This document shows, piece after piece, positions 22,441 to 33,272 of a stretch of 64,000 nucleotides of DNA. Positions within the stretch are counted from its first letter, which is position 1, and every line of letters begins with the position of its first letter. Made by a program: the position numbers and the translations under genes. The notes under the pieces were generated by a model, which saw only the letters and a program-made list of their open reading frames with translations, made no database searches and was not told where the DNA came from. The DNA comes from Quercus robur (taxonomy: Eukaryota; Streptophyta; Magnoliopsida; Fagales; Fagaceae): positions 84,031,862 to 84,095,861 of the forward strand of contig NC_065535.1 of assembly GCF_932294415.1 (NCBI RefSeq). Direction: 5' to 3'.

Positions 22441-23128
22441 TGTTGGGAATAATACATAAAGTAATAAGGGAAGAATAAGGATAACACAAAAGACAAACAG
22501 AAAAAGATAACTTGGAGGTACAAAATTGTTATCCTTAAACAATATTTGCCCCCACACTTTTGTTGTTAAAGGGTTATCGCAAATTTGTCCCCCAGAGATA
22601 ACCAAGTTGTTAGATTCTATAAATAGCAATTCTGGAGAATAACCACAAGATTTCTTGTGTTTCTCTCTAATTTACTATTTTTCAAGTGAATATAAGCCGC
22701 TATTTATACGCATAAGGTTATATTTCATCAAAAGACACTTATGAAGAGTTAAAATGTTTCATAAAATAGTTCACGAAACTTGAAACCTCTTCAAACTTTC
22801 TGAACTGTCACCATAAAATTCTGCAGAAAATTCAATTTTTCGAGTTTTGATCGATCGAGATCGGTTGAGAGTTCCTTTCGATCGATTGAATGCTCTTTTC
22901 GATCGATCGAATAGGAATCGAATAGCGATCAAATCATCTAGAAATTTTAGGATTATTTTCTCCATCATTTCGATTGATCGAGCAAAAGTTTCAACCAATC
23001 AAAAATACTGAATTTCGAATTTCACTTAGAAAATTGCAGAACTTGAATTTTCACTTTCTAAAATAATATTCTCCAAACTCAAACATTATTAATACAACTT
23101 ATCCACGTATATACTTATATATACAACA
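22441..23128 (+). mobile_element. Solo LTR, 688 bp, target duplication TTTAA
   Basis: Starts TGTTGGGAAT and ends TATACAACA, so the termini TGTTG...CAACA are inverted repeats of the kind usual for Copia elements. A perfect 5-bp duplication TTTAA flanks it at 22436-22440 and 23129-23133. It carries a TATAAATA box near 22617, suggesting + orientation. A cluster of degenerate GATCGATCGA units lies at 22848-22989. No internal domain is present. Confidence 0.87.
22848..22989. repeat. Degenerate ATCGATCGA repeat cluster inside the solo LTR
   Basis: The words TCGATCGA, CGATCGATTGA, CGATCGATCGA and CGATTGATCGA recur at roughly 25-40 base spacing in an otherwise AT-rich LTR. Each is near-palindromic. 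Confidence 0.6.
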
Positions 23129-23133
23129 TTTAA

Positions 23134-25069
23134 GAGTGACATTGAAAGAATCAAAGAAAAAGAAAACGAAAAAAAAAATTAAAAAAAATGCTACAAAAAG
23201 GTATTATCTAAAAATAGATAATACAATGCATAAATTTTGCTACAAAAATGCGGACCGGAAGTAAGGCTCATTTTATTGTTTTTTATGAAAATTCTTATGT
23301 ATTTTTCATTTCATCTGGAATTAAAGTATTAGATGAGAATGCTCTAACCAATGGGTTTCTATTTTGTCAAATAAAATTTTTTTGAGAGCTAAAAGTATGA
23401 AAAAAAATACCAATAAAAAATACTCAATTTTAAATATATACATAAAAAATATAATTGGAATCTATTCAGTATTAATAAAATGTAAATTAAAATAAAGATA
23501 TAAAATATTTTTAAATACATCCTAACTTTTTTTTTTAGCGAAAATCAATAGTAAATTTTATTGTTCATAATCATGTTGTACAATTAGGAAAAGAACCTTT
23601 CAGACCAAACAGTATCTATTTTTTATCTTATGCAGCACTAGCAAGCACTAGAATAACTCTAATACATTACAAAGACACGCTAACAAAAAAAGTTGAAAGA
23701 AAACTTTCTCAAATTAGAATAATATCTTCAAGTATCCTTCCAAATGATACAAATGCTTTCCTCAGTGGGATTGCAAAGCACAAAAAAAAAATACATGTTT
23801 TCATTGTGATTGATGAGCCTAGATCGAAGCCTCTACCAATAGTAAAGCACTAGTGGTAGAAAGTTGTAGTCCCGTAGCTAAGCATGAATTTCTTGAGAAA
23901 ATATCTTCAACATTAATATGCGATGTCGGCTTACGTTTAAAATTAGAGAGAGACGGTAACAGAAGAACTCAACTTAATCATTTATCTTAATGAAATTTGA
24001 CTTTTTCTTTTTTAGATCTAAAAAGTAATCTACGATTAAATTTTTTAACTGCTAAACTTTTCAATATACAAAAACCCGCTGCACAAAATCATCTTCCATT
24101 ATTTTTGCTAGACCGGTTTGTATTTTGGTTTTTTATTTTTTGCTATAAAAAGCTTACAAATTAATGTAAAAATCCATATTGCAGGTCATCTCTAGTACCA
24201 TGCATCAGTTGGAAAAGTTTTCAATCTCCAGTTTAATAGCACATCAAAAGGCAAAGTAATAGACTTGCCCATTTATTGGCTCATCATGTGAAGGGCATTG
24301 AGGATTATGTAATATGGTTGAACGAAACTCCTAAGTTTATTTAGCTTATTTTAGCTCAAGACATAATTTGTTTTCGTAAGGATAATAGTCTTCCTAAAAG
24401 CATAGATTTTTTTTAAAAAATAATTGGTGACACATGGGTTTGTAGGGTGATATCCTAACATCACTTTTTATTTTTTATTTTATAAATCAAATAAAAATTA
24501 ATTTATTATCTCATTTATTTAAAATATTCTTTTAGCTAAAACAAAGAAGGCTTAGGTACAATTTTTAGGACCAAAACTTTTAAAATCTTAAATATTCAAC
24601 AAAGTTTTCCTTTCAAATAAATTAAGACAAGTTGAAGGGCCAAAATGGCCGAGTACTACTACTTGGCAAAATATATATGGATCTATAATTGTTTGCGAAA
24701 TAATTAAGGATCTACCACTTTTTAAAACTTAAGTTTGTGAAACTCGAATTCCATAAAAAATAACAAAACGAATTTGAAGGCCATTTTTTCAAAGAACTCG
24801 AGTTTTACAAACTCGAGTTTATAAAATATGCTAAATTGCTAAATATTTCACAACAGTGATATATTGCTAAATATTTTACAAATAGTGGTATATAACAATT
24901 TTGGCCCAATTTTAAGTAACTAGGGTAAAATGAAAAAGGTAACAAAAGAAATACATTTCATAAAAAATTAATATTTTTTTTTAAAAAAAAGGATAGTTCC
25001 TTTAAATTTTTTTTTTTTTTTTTAAATCCCCATTTTGTGTACTTGGGAGAAAATGTATGTATGTGTAAG
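23134..25069. other. AT-rich intergenic spacer
   Basis: About 1.9 kb of AT-rich DNA with A- and T-runs and no exon on either strand that I can support. An imperfect inverted pair 'aactcgagttttacaaactcgagttt' lies near 24797-24825. Confidence 0.4.
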
Positions 25070-25692
25070 TGTTTACCAAACCGCATAAACCGCACAAACT
25101 GCAAAAACCACACCAAAACTGCTCGCAAAATGGTATAACCGCACCACACCGCAAGTAATAGTGCACCGCACCACATTGTGCAGTGCGGTTTGCGGTTTTA
25201 TAATAAAAAAACTGCACAAACCGCACCGCACCGCACCCTCTCTATATATTAATATATTTATTTATTTTTAATATTAAATATATTATTAATAGTTTAATAA
25301 CCTTAGTTTTCAAATAAAAAAAAAGTTTAATAACCATAGCAAGTGTGACTAGAAAAGCCAACCCAAAATAAAGAAAAATTAACTCAATAATTTAAAAATT
25401 AGCCCAAAAAAAGGGAAAAATTAGTTTTGGGTTGAGTAAGAAAAGCTCAAAATTTAAAAAATATACCGATTTCAAACCGCATCTTATACATAGTATCGCA
25501 CATATAGCCGCAAAAATGAGGCGTGATGCGGTTATAGTTTTGGTTAAACTTTAAACCGCACCACATCACATATGTGACCGCAAAAACAAAGTGCAGTACA
25601 GTTATGATTTTAGTTAAACCGCACCGTAAAATACAATATTAAAAATGACTCAAAATCACACTGCACTACACCATGACCACCCCTACGTGTAA
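25070..25692. repeat. ACCGCAC-rich dispersed repeat, probable transposon remnant
   Basis: ACCGCAC/CCGCACC words and their complements recur on both sides of an AT-rich core. The right edge, CCATGACCACCCCTA, is the complement of a TAGGGGTGGTCATGG terminus. The element at the right end of the window (63478) starts with the related text AGGGGTGTGCATGG, which suggests the same broad class. The left terminus was not found. Confidence 0.45.
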
Positions 25693-25761
25693 CGTAAAGA
25701 AAAGTTTTTAAGTTCATTTCATCAGGATGGTCAAACTTTACTTAACCATCCCAACCGCCGA

Positions 25762-25773
25762 TTTCCCGCGAAA
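25762..25773 (+). promoter_or_regulatory. E2F-like site upstream of BRIZ
   Basis: TTTCCCGCGAAA matches the E2F/DP consensus TTTSSCGC in its first eight bases (25762-25769), 83 bases before the BRIZ start codon. E2F control of this gene is inferred. Confidence 0.4.
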
Positions 25774-25851
25774 ATTTTTATCATTTCCCTGTCAAAAACT
25801 GAGTCAGCTCAGCTCGCCGATTCGACACAGTAGCGATCCCAACCATCTATC

Positions 25852-28800
25852 ATGTTCTTCCTCCGAGTTCACTCACTGGACACCGATCACACTCTAAAAT
25901 TGGAAGCCACCGAGTTCACCACCGCCACCACCACTCCATCAAATCCTAACCCTAACCCTAAATTCCGCGAACGCAGAGGCGAGGCTCACCTCTTCCGAAG
26001 CACATCGCACTCCTCGCTCCCAAACCCTAGCTCCCGATCCACTTTCCTCTTCATCGTCGCCGTCCCTAACTATCTCTCCTTCGACGACTTCATCCGCTTC
26101 TGCGAGTCCCGCATCGATCACGTCTCCGAACTTCTCTTCATCAGGTATTACTACTACTTCGAACCTGAATTGAATTTCTTACACTTTGTTTGGCTGCCGA
26201 GAAAGTTGAGAGAGAGAGAAGGAAAAAAAAGAAAGGAAATTTGAATTTTTTTTTTTTTTTGTAGGAACGATGGGATGGAGGATCGGTACAGTGTTGTGAT
26301 TAGGCTGGAGAACCAGTCAATGGCTAATGGATTTTATTGCAATTTTAATGGGAAGAAGTTCTCACCGGGCGAGGTAGATGATATTTTCGTGTAGGTTTTG
26401 ATTGCAAGATGATAAATTTGTACTCATTGAATTTGTGTGTGTTTTCTTAATGGTTGAATGTATAGGCTGAGGTATGTCATATTCTATTCGTGATGTCTGT
26501 TGAGTACACGGAATCGGAAGAGATAGCCAGAACACCTCCTGCCGGGTGTACCAAGTTACCTACTTGCCCTGTTTGTCTTGGTGAGTTAGAACCTTTTTTT
26601 TTTTTTTGTTTCTTTTATGTTTTGGTATGGATTAAAGTTGAGAATTAATGCTTGTATGGTTTTCTTTGGGTTTGGTGTGTGAATGTTAGAGAGATTGGAC
26701 GCAGACACTAGTGGAATACTGAGAACAATTTGTGATCATTCGTTTCAGTGTCCCTGCATTTCTAAATGGACTTACTTATCTTGCCAGGTGAGCTAATTCT
26801 TGATTCCACAAACATTTCCTCTTTTGTGTTTTAAGTTCTTTATTGGAGAACTTGGTTGTTGAATATAAAGTTATCGTTAGTGTCAATGCACAAGAAAGTC
26901 CTTCATGGGCATGTCGTGCTTAAGACTTGTTCAATCCAATTTCTTGAATTTGGGGGTTCTCAAATGGCTCTATGCATACAGTGATGGTGATGTTGGTACA
27001 AAGCAGTGCCATCCTGTTATCATCTCACCTGGAGTACTGTTGGTGCTTTAACACCCTTTTTGTGTGGAATCTTATTTGCTTGGCCTTTTTGTTTTGATCT
27101 TGAAGCTCCAATTTCATTATAGTATTTTGAATATTGTGAAACCCACAATTTTTCATTGGTAATGTCACTAATGTTGTACCTTAGTTGGGGTTGACACCTG
27201 ACCCAGGATAAAGAGCAATGAAGTCAAATCTAATTTAAAAGTTTTGGACAACTTGTTATAGGATTTGTGGAAGAACTAGGGTTAGGATTTTGGGATGGAA
27301 AAGGTTTGGACATGTTATGATCCTAGTGTCTCACATGGATTAAGTGTAAGCTTAACCATGTGTTTATAAGCTCTTTTTTTTTTTTTTTTTTTTTTTTGAT
27401 AGGTAATCAGAAATTTATTAATAAAGAGAAAAAAGAAAAGAAAAGTACAAGTTGTTCATGATGATGAACAACAAGAAAAAAAGAACAAACAACACAGCAA
27501 AACAAGGTATCAGGAAACTAAGCTAAGGGAAGACATAAACTCAGAGAGAGACGAAGAATTAGTAAAACCCCAACAACGAGACCACTCCCAAAGACTACGT
27601 TGGCATAAAACTTTTAACTCGTCCAATGTCTTCTCATTATCCTCAAAGGAACGATGATTTCGTTCCAACCACACAATCCACATTAAGCACCCTGGAACCA
27701 AATTCCAAATGTCTGAATTATGTTTCCCAAGCCACTGATGCCAACAAGATAACAAACCCGTCACTGATCCTGGCATAACCCAATGAATACCAAAGGCCTA
27801 AAGCATAAAAGTCCAAAGGGAATGAGTAAAAGGGCAATGAAGAAGAAGATGGTCTACCGACTCCCCATCACAACAACACATACAACACCAACGGGCGACC
27901 CCTAAGCATTAGATTATCCAAAGTGAGGATCCGATCATGAGCAGTTGTCCACAAAAAGAATGCCACTTGCCTAGGAATCTTTGGTAAACACCCTTCCAAG
28001 GAAACAAAGAATTCGAAGCACCCCGAATCACACCCATGGGTTCTTAACAGAACATATTAGGGAAATATGTGGATTTAATATTGTAAGGTTAAGATTAGAG
28101 AAGAAAACAAAAGGGAAAAACTTCAGGATTTGGGGGGTGTTCATAGACTGTGAACAGTATCTGTAAACAATACCCTCAAATAGTGTTTTAGTGTTTTGAG
28201 GGTTTTGGAAAGCTACTTGATGAATGAGTGGTTTGAGGTTTCAAACAATAGAACTTCATCTTGTCTGAATTTTGATGAGATCACTAGAAATGTCAATGGA
28301 AAGTAGAAAGATAAACATACCTAAGAATCACACCTGTTGTTCATTGGCATCACACCTTGGAAAGGGTTGCTTGCATCACACAATCCTCAAGAGCAATAGT
28401 TGCTGAATTATTCATAAACATATTATTATTATTCCTTTTTTCTTTTTGCTGGTGAGTTACATTATTATTCCAATAAAAATCCTTAGATCCGTATATAGGC
28501 AGGTGACACTTACACCTTAAGGACTTGGACCCCTTGAAAACCTAATACAACTTGGTCTTCTAGGACTTTTACTACTGGGCCCAAACTAAATAACTAAACT
28601 CACAAATAAGAACCCTATTACTTAATAGAACCCAAATTAAGACCCCATGGCCCATTAGTACAGCCCATGTCCAGAGACCAGAAAATCACAGAATTGCCAG
28701 ACATGAAAATGAATAAAACTAAAAGAAATCTGACCTGAACAACAAAACTCATAATCTACTAGCAAGCCTATTCAAGCTCCTAAGTAACCTTGGAACCTTG

Positions 28801-31800
28801 GCATCATCAGACATGTGCCAAATTAATGCATAATTATTAGAAATAATTTTGGGATGCTTTTTATATATGTTCAATTGTTGCTGCCATGGTCCCCCACCAA
28901 TATTCTGTATAGCTTACTTAATAAAACATTCCCAACTTTCTGTGTCATAGTGAAAGTAAGGTCAAGATATACTTATCAAAAAAAGAAGGTAAGCTCAAAA
29001 TATTATGTTTAGTGTTGGTCATATTACTGGTTGGATTAGCTATGCAAGTATGTAGCCATAACTTTGACTTGTTTAACTTGCATGATTCCATGGAAGTCTT
29101 AGTACAATACTGACATATTTGTTTTAGCTTGTATAATGCACACCTTCTCATGTCGACAGCCCTTGCATCTGTCTTATCTAGAGTTTGTCTTAAACTGTTT
29201 GACTGCAATAGAAGTGTCTGAATGTTGGGATAACAATATTGAAGAAGGTTTCTAATGTGCTTTCTGTATGTAATCAGGTCTGCCGATTCTGTCTGCAGCA
29301 AGATGAGAAACCAGCTTGCTTTGTTTGTGAAACATTGGAGAATATTTGGGTTTGTATGATTTGCGGTTTTGTAGGATGTGGAAGGTAATACATTTATTTT
29401 ATTCTACATTTCTACTTCTTACTCTGCTCTTTTGTTTCTGAAGACTCTAGGGTAATAAAGCACTGATACCTTTTTTGTTTTATTTTTCTCTCCTAAACTT
29501 CTCTGGTAATTTGGTACTCATAGTTTATGACTTTATTTTCATTTTTTAGATATAAAAAACGCCATGCCATTGAGCACTACAAGGATACTCAGCATTGCTA
29601 TTCTCTTGATATGCAAACACAACAAATTTGGGATTATGTTGGTGACAATTATGTTCACCGACTGAATCAGTCAAAAATTGATAGCAAGTTGGCGGGGATG
29701 AGCTCTCCTTGTATGTCATTGGAAGGAAGTTGTGGTACTTGTGGATGTAGTGAAGATTCTAGCATAAGTGGGGCCCTCTTTAGCAGCAAAGTTGAAGCAG
29801 TAAGATTCTCTTTTTATATTTTCTTTCTAAAATATTGAATATGCAAATTTTTCGTTATTAAGATTACTTTGAACTTACCACCCGTCCTTGTAGGCAGGAT
29901 GGTACCCCCCCCCCCCCGCGCACAAAGTGCTTGGGGGTCCGAGCTGCAGGGTCAATAACATATTAATGTATATATTTCTAATCATCTAAAAAAATAAAAA
30001 AGAAAGAAAGAAAGAAGAAGATTACTTTGAACTTTGATTCTACCCGATATGCGTGCATGTCTACTACGACTTGGATGGCTATGAGTTGAACTTTTTAAAA
30101 TATGAAGTAAACATGGATTAATCTTCAATTTATATGATTGACACCAGATTATGGACGAATACAACCATCTTCTTGCAAATCAGCTGGATACCCAAAGACA
30201 AGTAAGTTAATTATAAATTGACCCCTACTCCTGGCACCCTCCTCCCCCTATCCCCTGCCCCTTTCATTCTCCTATCCTGTATTCTCCCCACCCCTTGCTG
30301 GATGTTGATCTGGAGATATTCACTCATTAAATTTTAGTAGAATCTGAAATATGTTCTACACTTTTTTTTGTGTTTCTGTATGTCTCTCTTTCTCTCAGTC
30401 ATTTATAGCATCTACAAATGTAGTTTAATTGTCTGGTAGAATGCGGGGTTCCAAGTCCATCCTTTGATTTGTCAGTTTTATGTCTCTGCTAGGGATGGGG
30501 GTGGGGAATTTAATTGGATGAGCTAGGGCTATTTTAAAATCTAAGTATCAGTGTGTCATAAATCATTGAAAGCCAATGTATTTGCTTGAACCGGTAGGAG
30601 TTTTTAATTGGGTTTCTTTTTCTGAGATATTTCGCATGGATAATTTTTCTCCATATGTGTAGTTAAGTTATTTATGTACTTCAAGTTTGGCACTCAGCAT
30701 GTCCTCTTATAAATTTTCTAGAAGTTAATCTATATATACTTGTTTTTTTTCCCAGTATTATGAATCTCAAATTGTAGAGGCCAAAAGTAAAGTGGAAAGT
30801 TCTATTTCAGAAGCAGTGGAGAACGCTGTGACTTCCAAGATGCAGGACATCCAAAATAAATTGGAAAAGTTTATTGAAGAAAAAAATGCTGTTGCAGATG
30901 TAAGTTGTTAATTGTATACTAATCAAGTTTGGATATTTTAAATTTCTGTTTTATACTAGCAAGTTTAGTAGTTTCATCTAGGTATTGGCATAGCTAGGGT
31001 CATATTTAAATTTTTTACCTTGATCTTTAGCAATTTCTTTCCTTAAAAGAGTCCTTTTTGTCCTTAGATCAATCGAGATCTCATCAAGAACCAAGAAATT
31101 TGGCGAAAGAAGGCCAAGGAAACTGAAGAGAGGTACGCAATCTTTATTCTTCCATTTGCTTATCTTAATAATGACAATGTTGGATTAGACAATGACCTCT
31201 GAAATGTTGCTATAGGTAGCCATATACTTGTGACAGAAACTCTTGTTTAGGTAGAGGAAGACCAAAAATAACATTATTAGAAATAATAGAAAATAGGAAA
31301 ATAATACATGTGGCCAACACTTAGCAAAAATTTGTTGAGGATCCATAGCCAACCCCAAAAAAATTTGGGGACTAAAGCTTTGTTTTTGTTTTTGTTTTTT
31401 TTTTTTTTTTTTTTGAGGGTGACTAAAGCTTTGTTTTTGTTGTTGTTGTTGTATATGTCCTATTAAATTATTACCTTAGCTTTTCAGGTAAAAATTAGCA
31501 CTTCACGTTCAATTTATTATTGCACCCACACCCACCCCCCCCCCCCCCCCCCCCACCCCCCCCCAAAAAAAAAAAGGTTATAAAGCGATCAGCAATTAAG
31601 TTACCTGCATTAGTCCTCAGTAAATTTTACATCAGTAAGATAAGTAGTGACTGCAAAGATCTTTTTCTTGATTGTGGCAACTAATTCTTGCCTTACATTT
31701 TATCCTGGGTAAACCAAGTATTAAACTCCTTGTTCATATAGGGAAGCTGCTTTACTGAAGTCGAGGGATGAGAAGATTCTTGATCTGGAAGAACAGGTGC

Positions 31801-32043
31801 TACAATTACCTTTAAATTCTTATTCTTGTACGCCACAGCTTGAAATTTTCAGTTTTGTTAACGTTTGAATGACAATGATGATCACAGATCAGAGATCTAA
31901 CCATCTACATGGAAGCCCAGAAAACACTTGGTAATATGACAGATTCAGATGGCATCAGAGATGGCACACTTCTACCATTATCTTATAAGCAGTCTTCCCC
32001 GGCAAACGGTAGAAGGCACACAAAGGCAGGTCGTAGGCGGTAG
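25852..32043 (+). CDS. BRIZ2: BRAP2 RING ZnF-UBP domain E3 ligase (BRIZ type)
   Basis: Eleven exons: 25852-26144, 26265-26373, 26466-26580, 26690-26787, 29278-29384, 29550-29799, 30148-30201, 30756-30899, 31068-31132, 31742-31796 and 31888-32043. All are GT-AG with phase kept, giving 1,446 nt and 481 aa, close to Arabidopsis BRIZ2 (about 480). Order: BRAP2 domain (about 1-140), RING (168-207), ZnF-UBP (219-256; C219, C222, C231, C234, C239, H246, H250, H256 all present), coiled coil (about 320-440), basic tail. RING ligands are C168, C171, C187, H189, Q192, C195, C204 and C207; position 192 is normally His. In Arabidopsis BRIZ1 and BRIZ2 form a heteromeric ubiquitin ligase needed for germination. 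Intron 4 (2.5 kb) holds an antisense LINE fragment. Choice of BRIZ2 over BRIZ1 is less certain than the family. Confidence 0.93.
27377..28015 (-). mobile_element. 5'-truncated L1-type LINE fragment in BRIZ intron 4
   Basis: Read on the minus strand it encodes the zf-RVT end of a plant L1 reverse transcriptase: IPRQVAFFLWTTAHDRIL, then in a shifted frame the zinc-binding CCMCCCDGESVDHLLLHC, then LGKHNSDIWNLVPGCLMWIV and WLERNHRSFEDNEKTLDEL. It ends in the typical 'ctgattacctatc' followed by a poly-A tail (poly-T at 27377-27399 on +). Frameshifts and truncation make it inactive. It lies antisense to the host gene. A target duplication was not found. Confidence 0.85.
29905..29917. repeat. Poly(C) run, 13 bases, BRIZ intron 6
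   Basis: Thirteen consecutive C residues followed by GCGCAC within intron 6, about 230 bases before exon 7. Confidence 0.9.
31335..31455 (+). mobile_element. RTE-like LINE or SINE 3' tail in BRIZ intron 9
   Basis: The text 'gatccatagccaacccc' is followed by 'atttggggactaaagcttt' and a (TTG)n-like microsatellite. The piece 'gactaaagctttgtttttg' occurs twice (about 31371 and 31421). This is how many plant RTE-type tails end. No coding part remains. Confidence 0.45.
31535..31564. repeat. Poly(C) tract, 20 + 9 bases, BRIZ intron 9
   Basis: Twenty C residues, one A, then nine C residues, followed by an A-run. It lies about 180 bases upstream of exon 10. Confidence 0.9.
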
Positions 32044-33272
32044 ATGGTTATCATCTCATTGCGTGTAATGTATATTGATAGCATAACCAAATAACCATAT
32101 TTTCTTGAGTTGGATAACGCGTCTTGTTGAGTGATGTTGTATAAAGATATTAATTAGATTTGGCATATGAAGCCATTTATTAGTCGTCAATGATGATAGC
32201 AAAAGTGATTTTGTTATTCTCTTAAGGCAAAAAACTGGGATTTTGAGTTGTAGTTATATAGGTATATGCTCACTGGGAAAAGGCTTACCAGTCTTGGGGG
32301 CATTCAATCATGATGGAACCAAGAATCTAGGATTTTTTTTCCAATAGATAAATATATTTACTGAGAAAAACCTAATAGTTTTAGGTGTATTCAACTCATC
32401 GTACAAGTAGCCTGAATATATACACGCGCGCAAAAGAAATTGTGAACTGCTCTAAGAATAATTCACACTGCTCCTTTCCCACACCTGTTCGGCTGTTCTG
32501 AACTTTCTTGTGGTGTGTCAACCTTAGCCAACCAAGTGGGTGATAGGCAGTCTTTTGAGTCAATAGTCAAATGCTCAAAGCTGCAACGTGGTTTTTGGTT
32601 TGTCATGATTCGCTACTCTTGTGATGTCACCGCATACATTTCAAGACTACAAATAAGGAAGCCTTCGGAGCACATTTCGTATTTCACTGAATGCGATGGC
32701 TAATACATCAGACAAAGAGTTTCAACACATCAATATGCAACGAGCCAATTCTTATCAACTGTAGTAGGTATTTTTCAGAGAAGATTAAATTAATGGACAG
32801 AGTAACCAAAATTATATTTCATAAATAAGACCTAGAAGTATCTGTGTTCACAACTCACCGGGTAAAAAAAATAAAAAATAAAAAGGGGCAAAAAATGCTG
32901 ATTAACTTAGTGAAGGAAAATGATAAAATAGCCAGGGCCCAAGACCAAAGCAATTCAAGACCCGGAGTTCCTCTATAGTCAGACCTTAATCTTCCACTCA
33001 ATCATCAATGGTACGCCGTCCTCCAAATTTACACCATAATCTCGTCTTCTTCAATTATGCTAAATGAAGGGAATACGTTGCCACCGTGCCTCAACCACAA
33101 ATTTGTGTAAGATGCCACTAACAAACTTTCCCAGGTTGAGTTGAAGTATCCTAAACTATACTTATCTGAATTTAGCAGCTTCCCTAGAAAATCTAATATG
33201 CTGGGACCAGGTAAGGAGTCGCATTAATACATACAGTAAAATTCCTTGGTGAAATGAACACACATGGAACTG
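32044..33272. other. Convergent 3' region between BRIZ and the TOPLESS-related gene
   Basis: 1.2 kb between two stop codons that face each other. It must hold both 3'UTRs and polyadenylation sites. Composition is mixed and no exon is supported. Confidence 0.6.
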
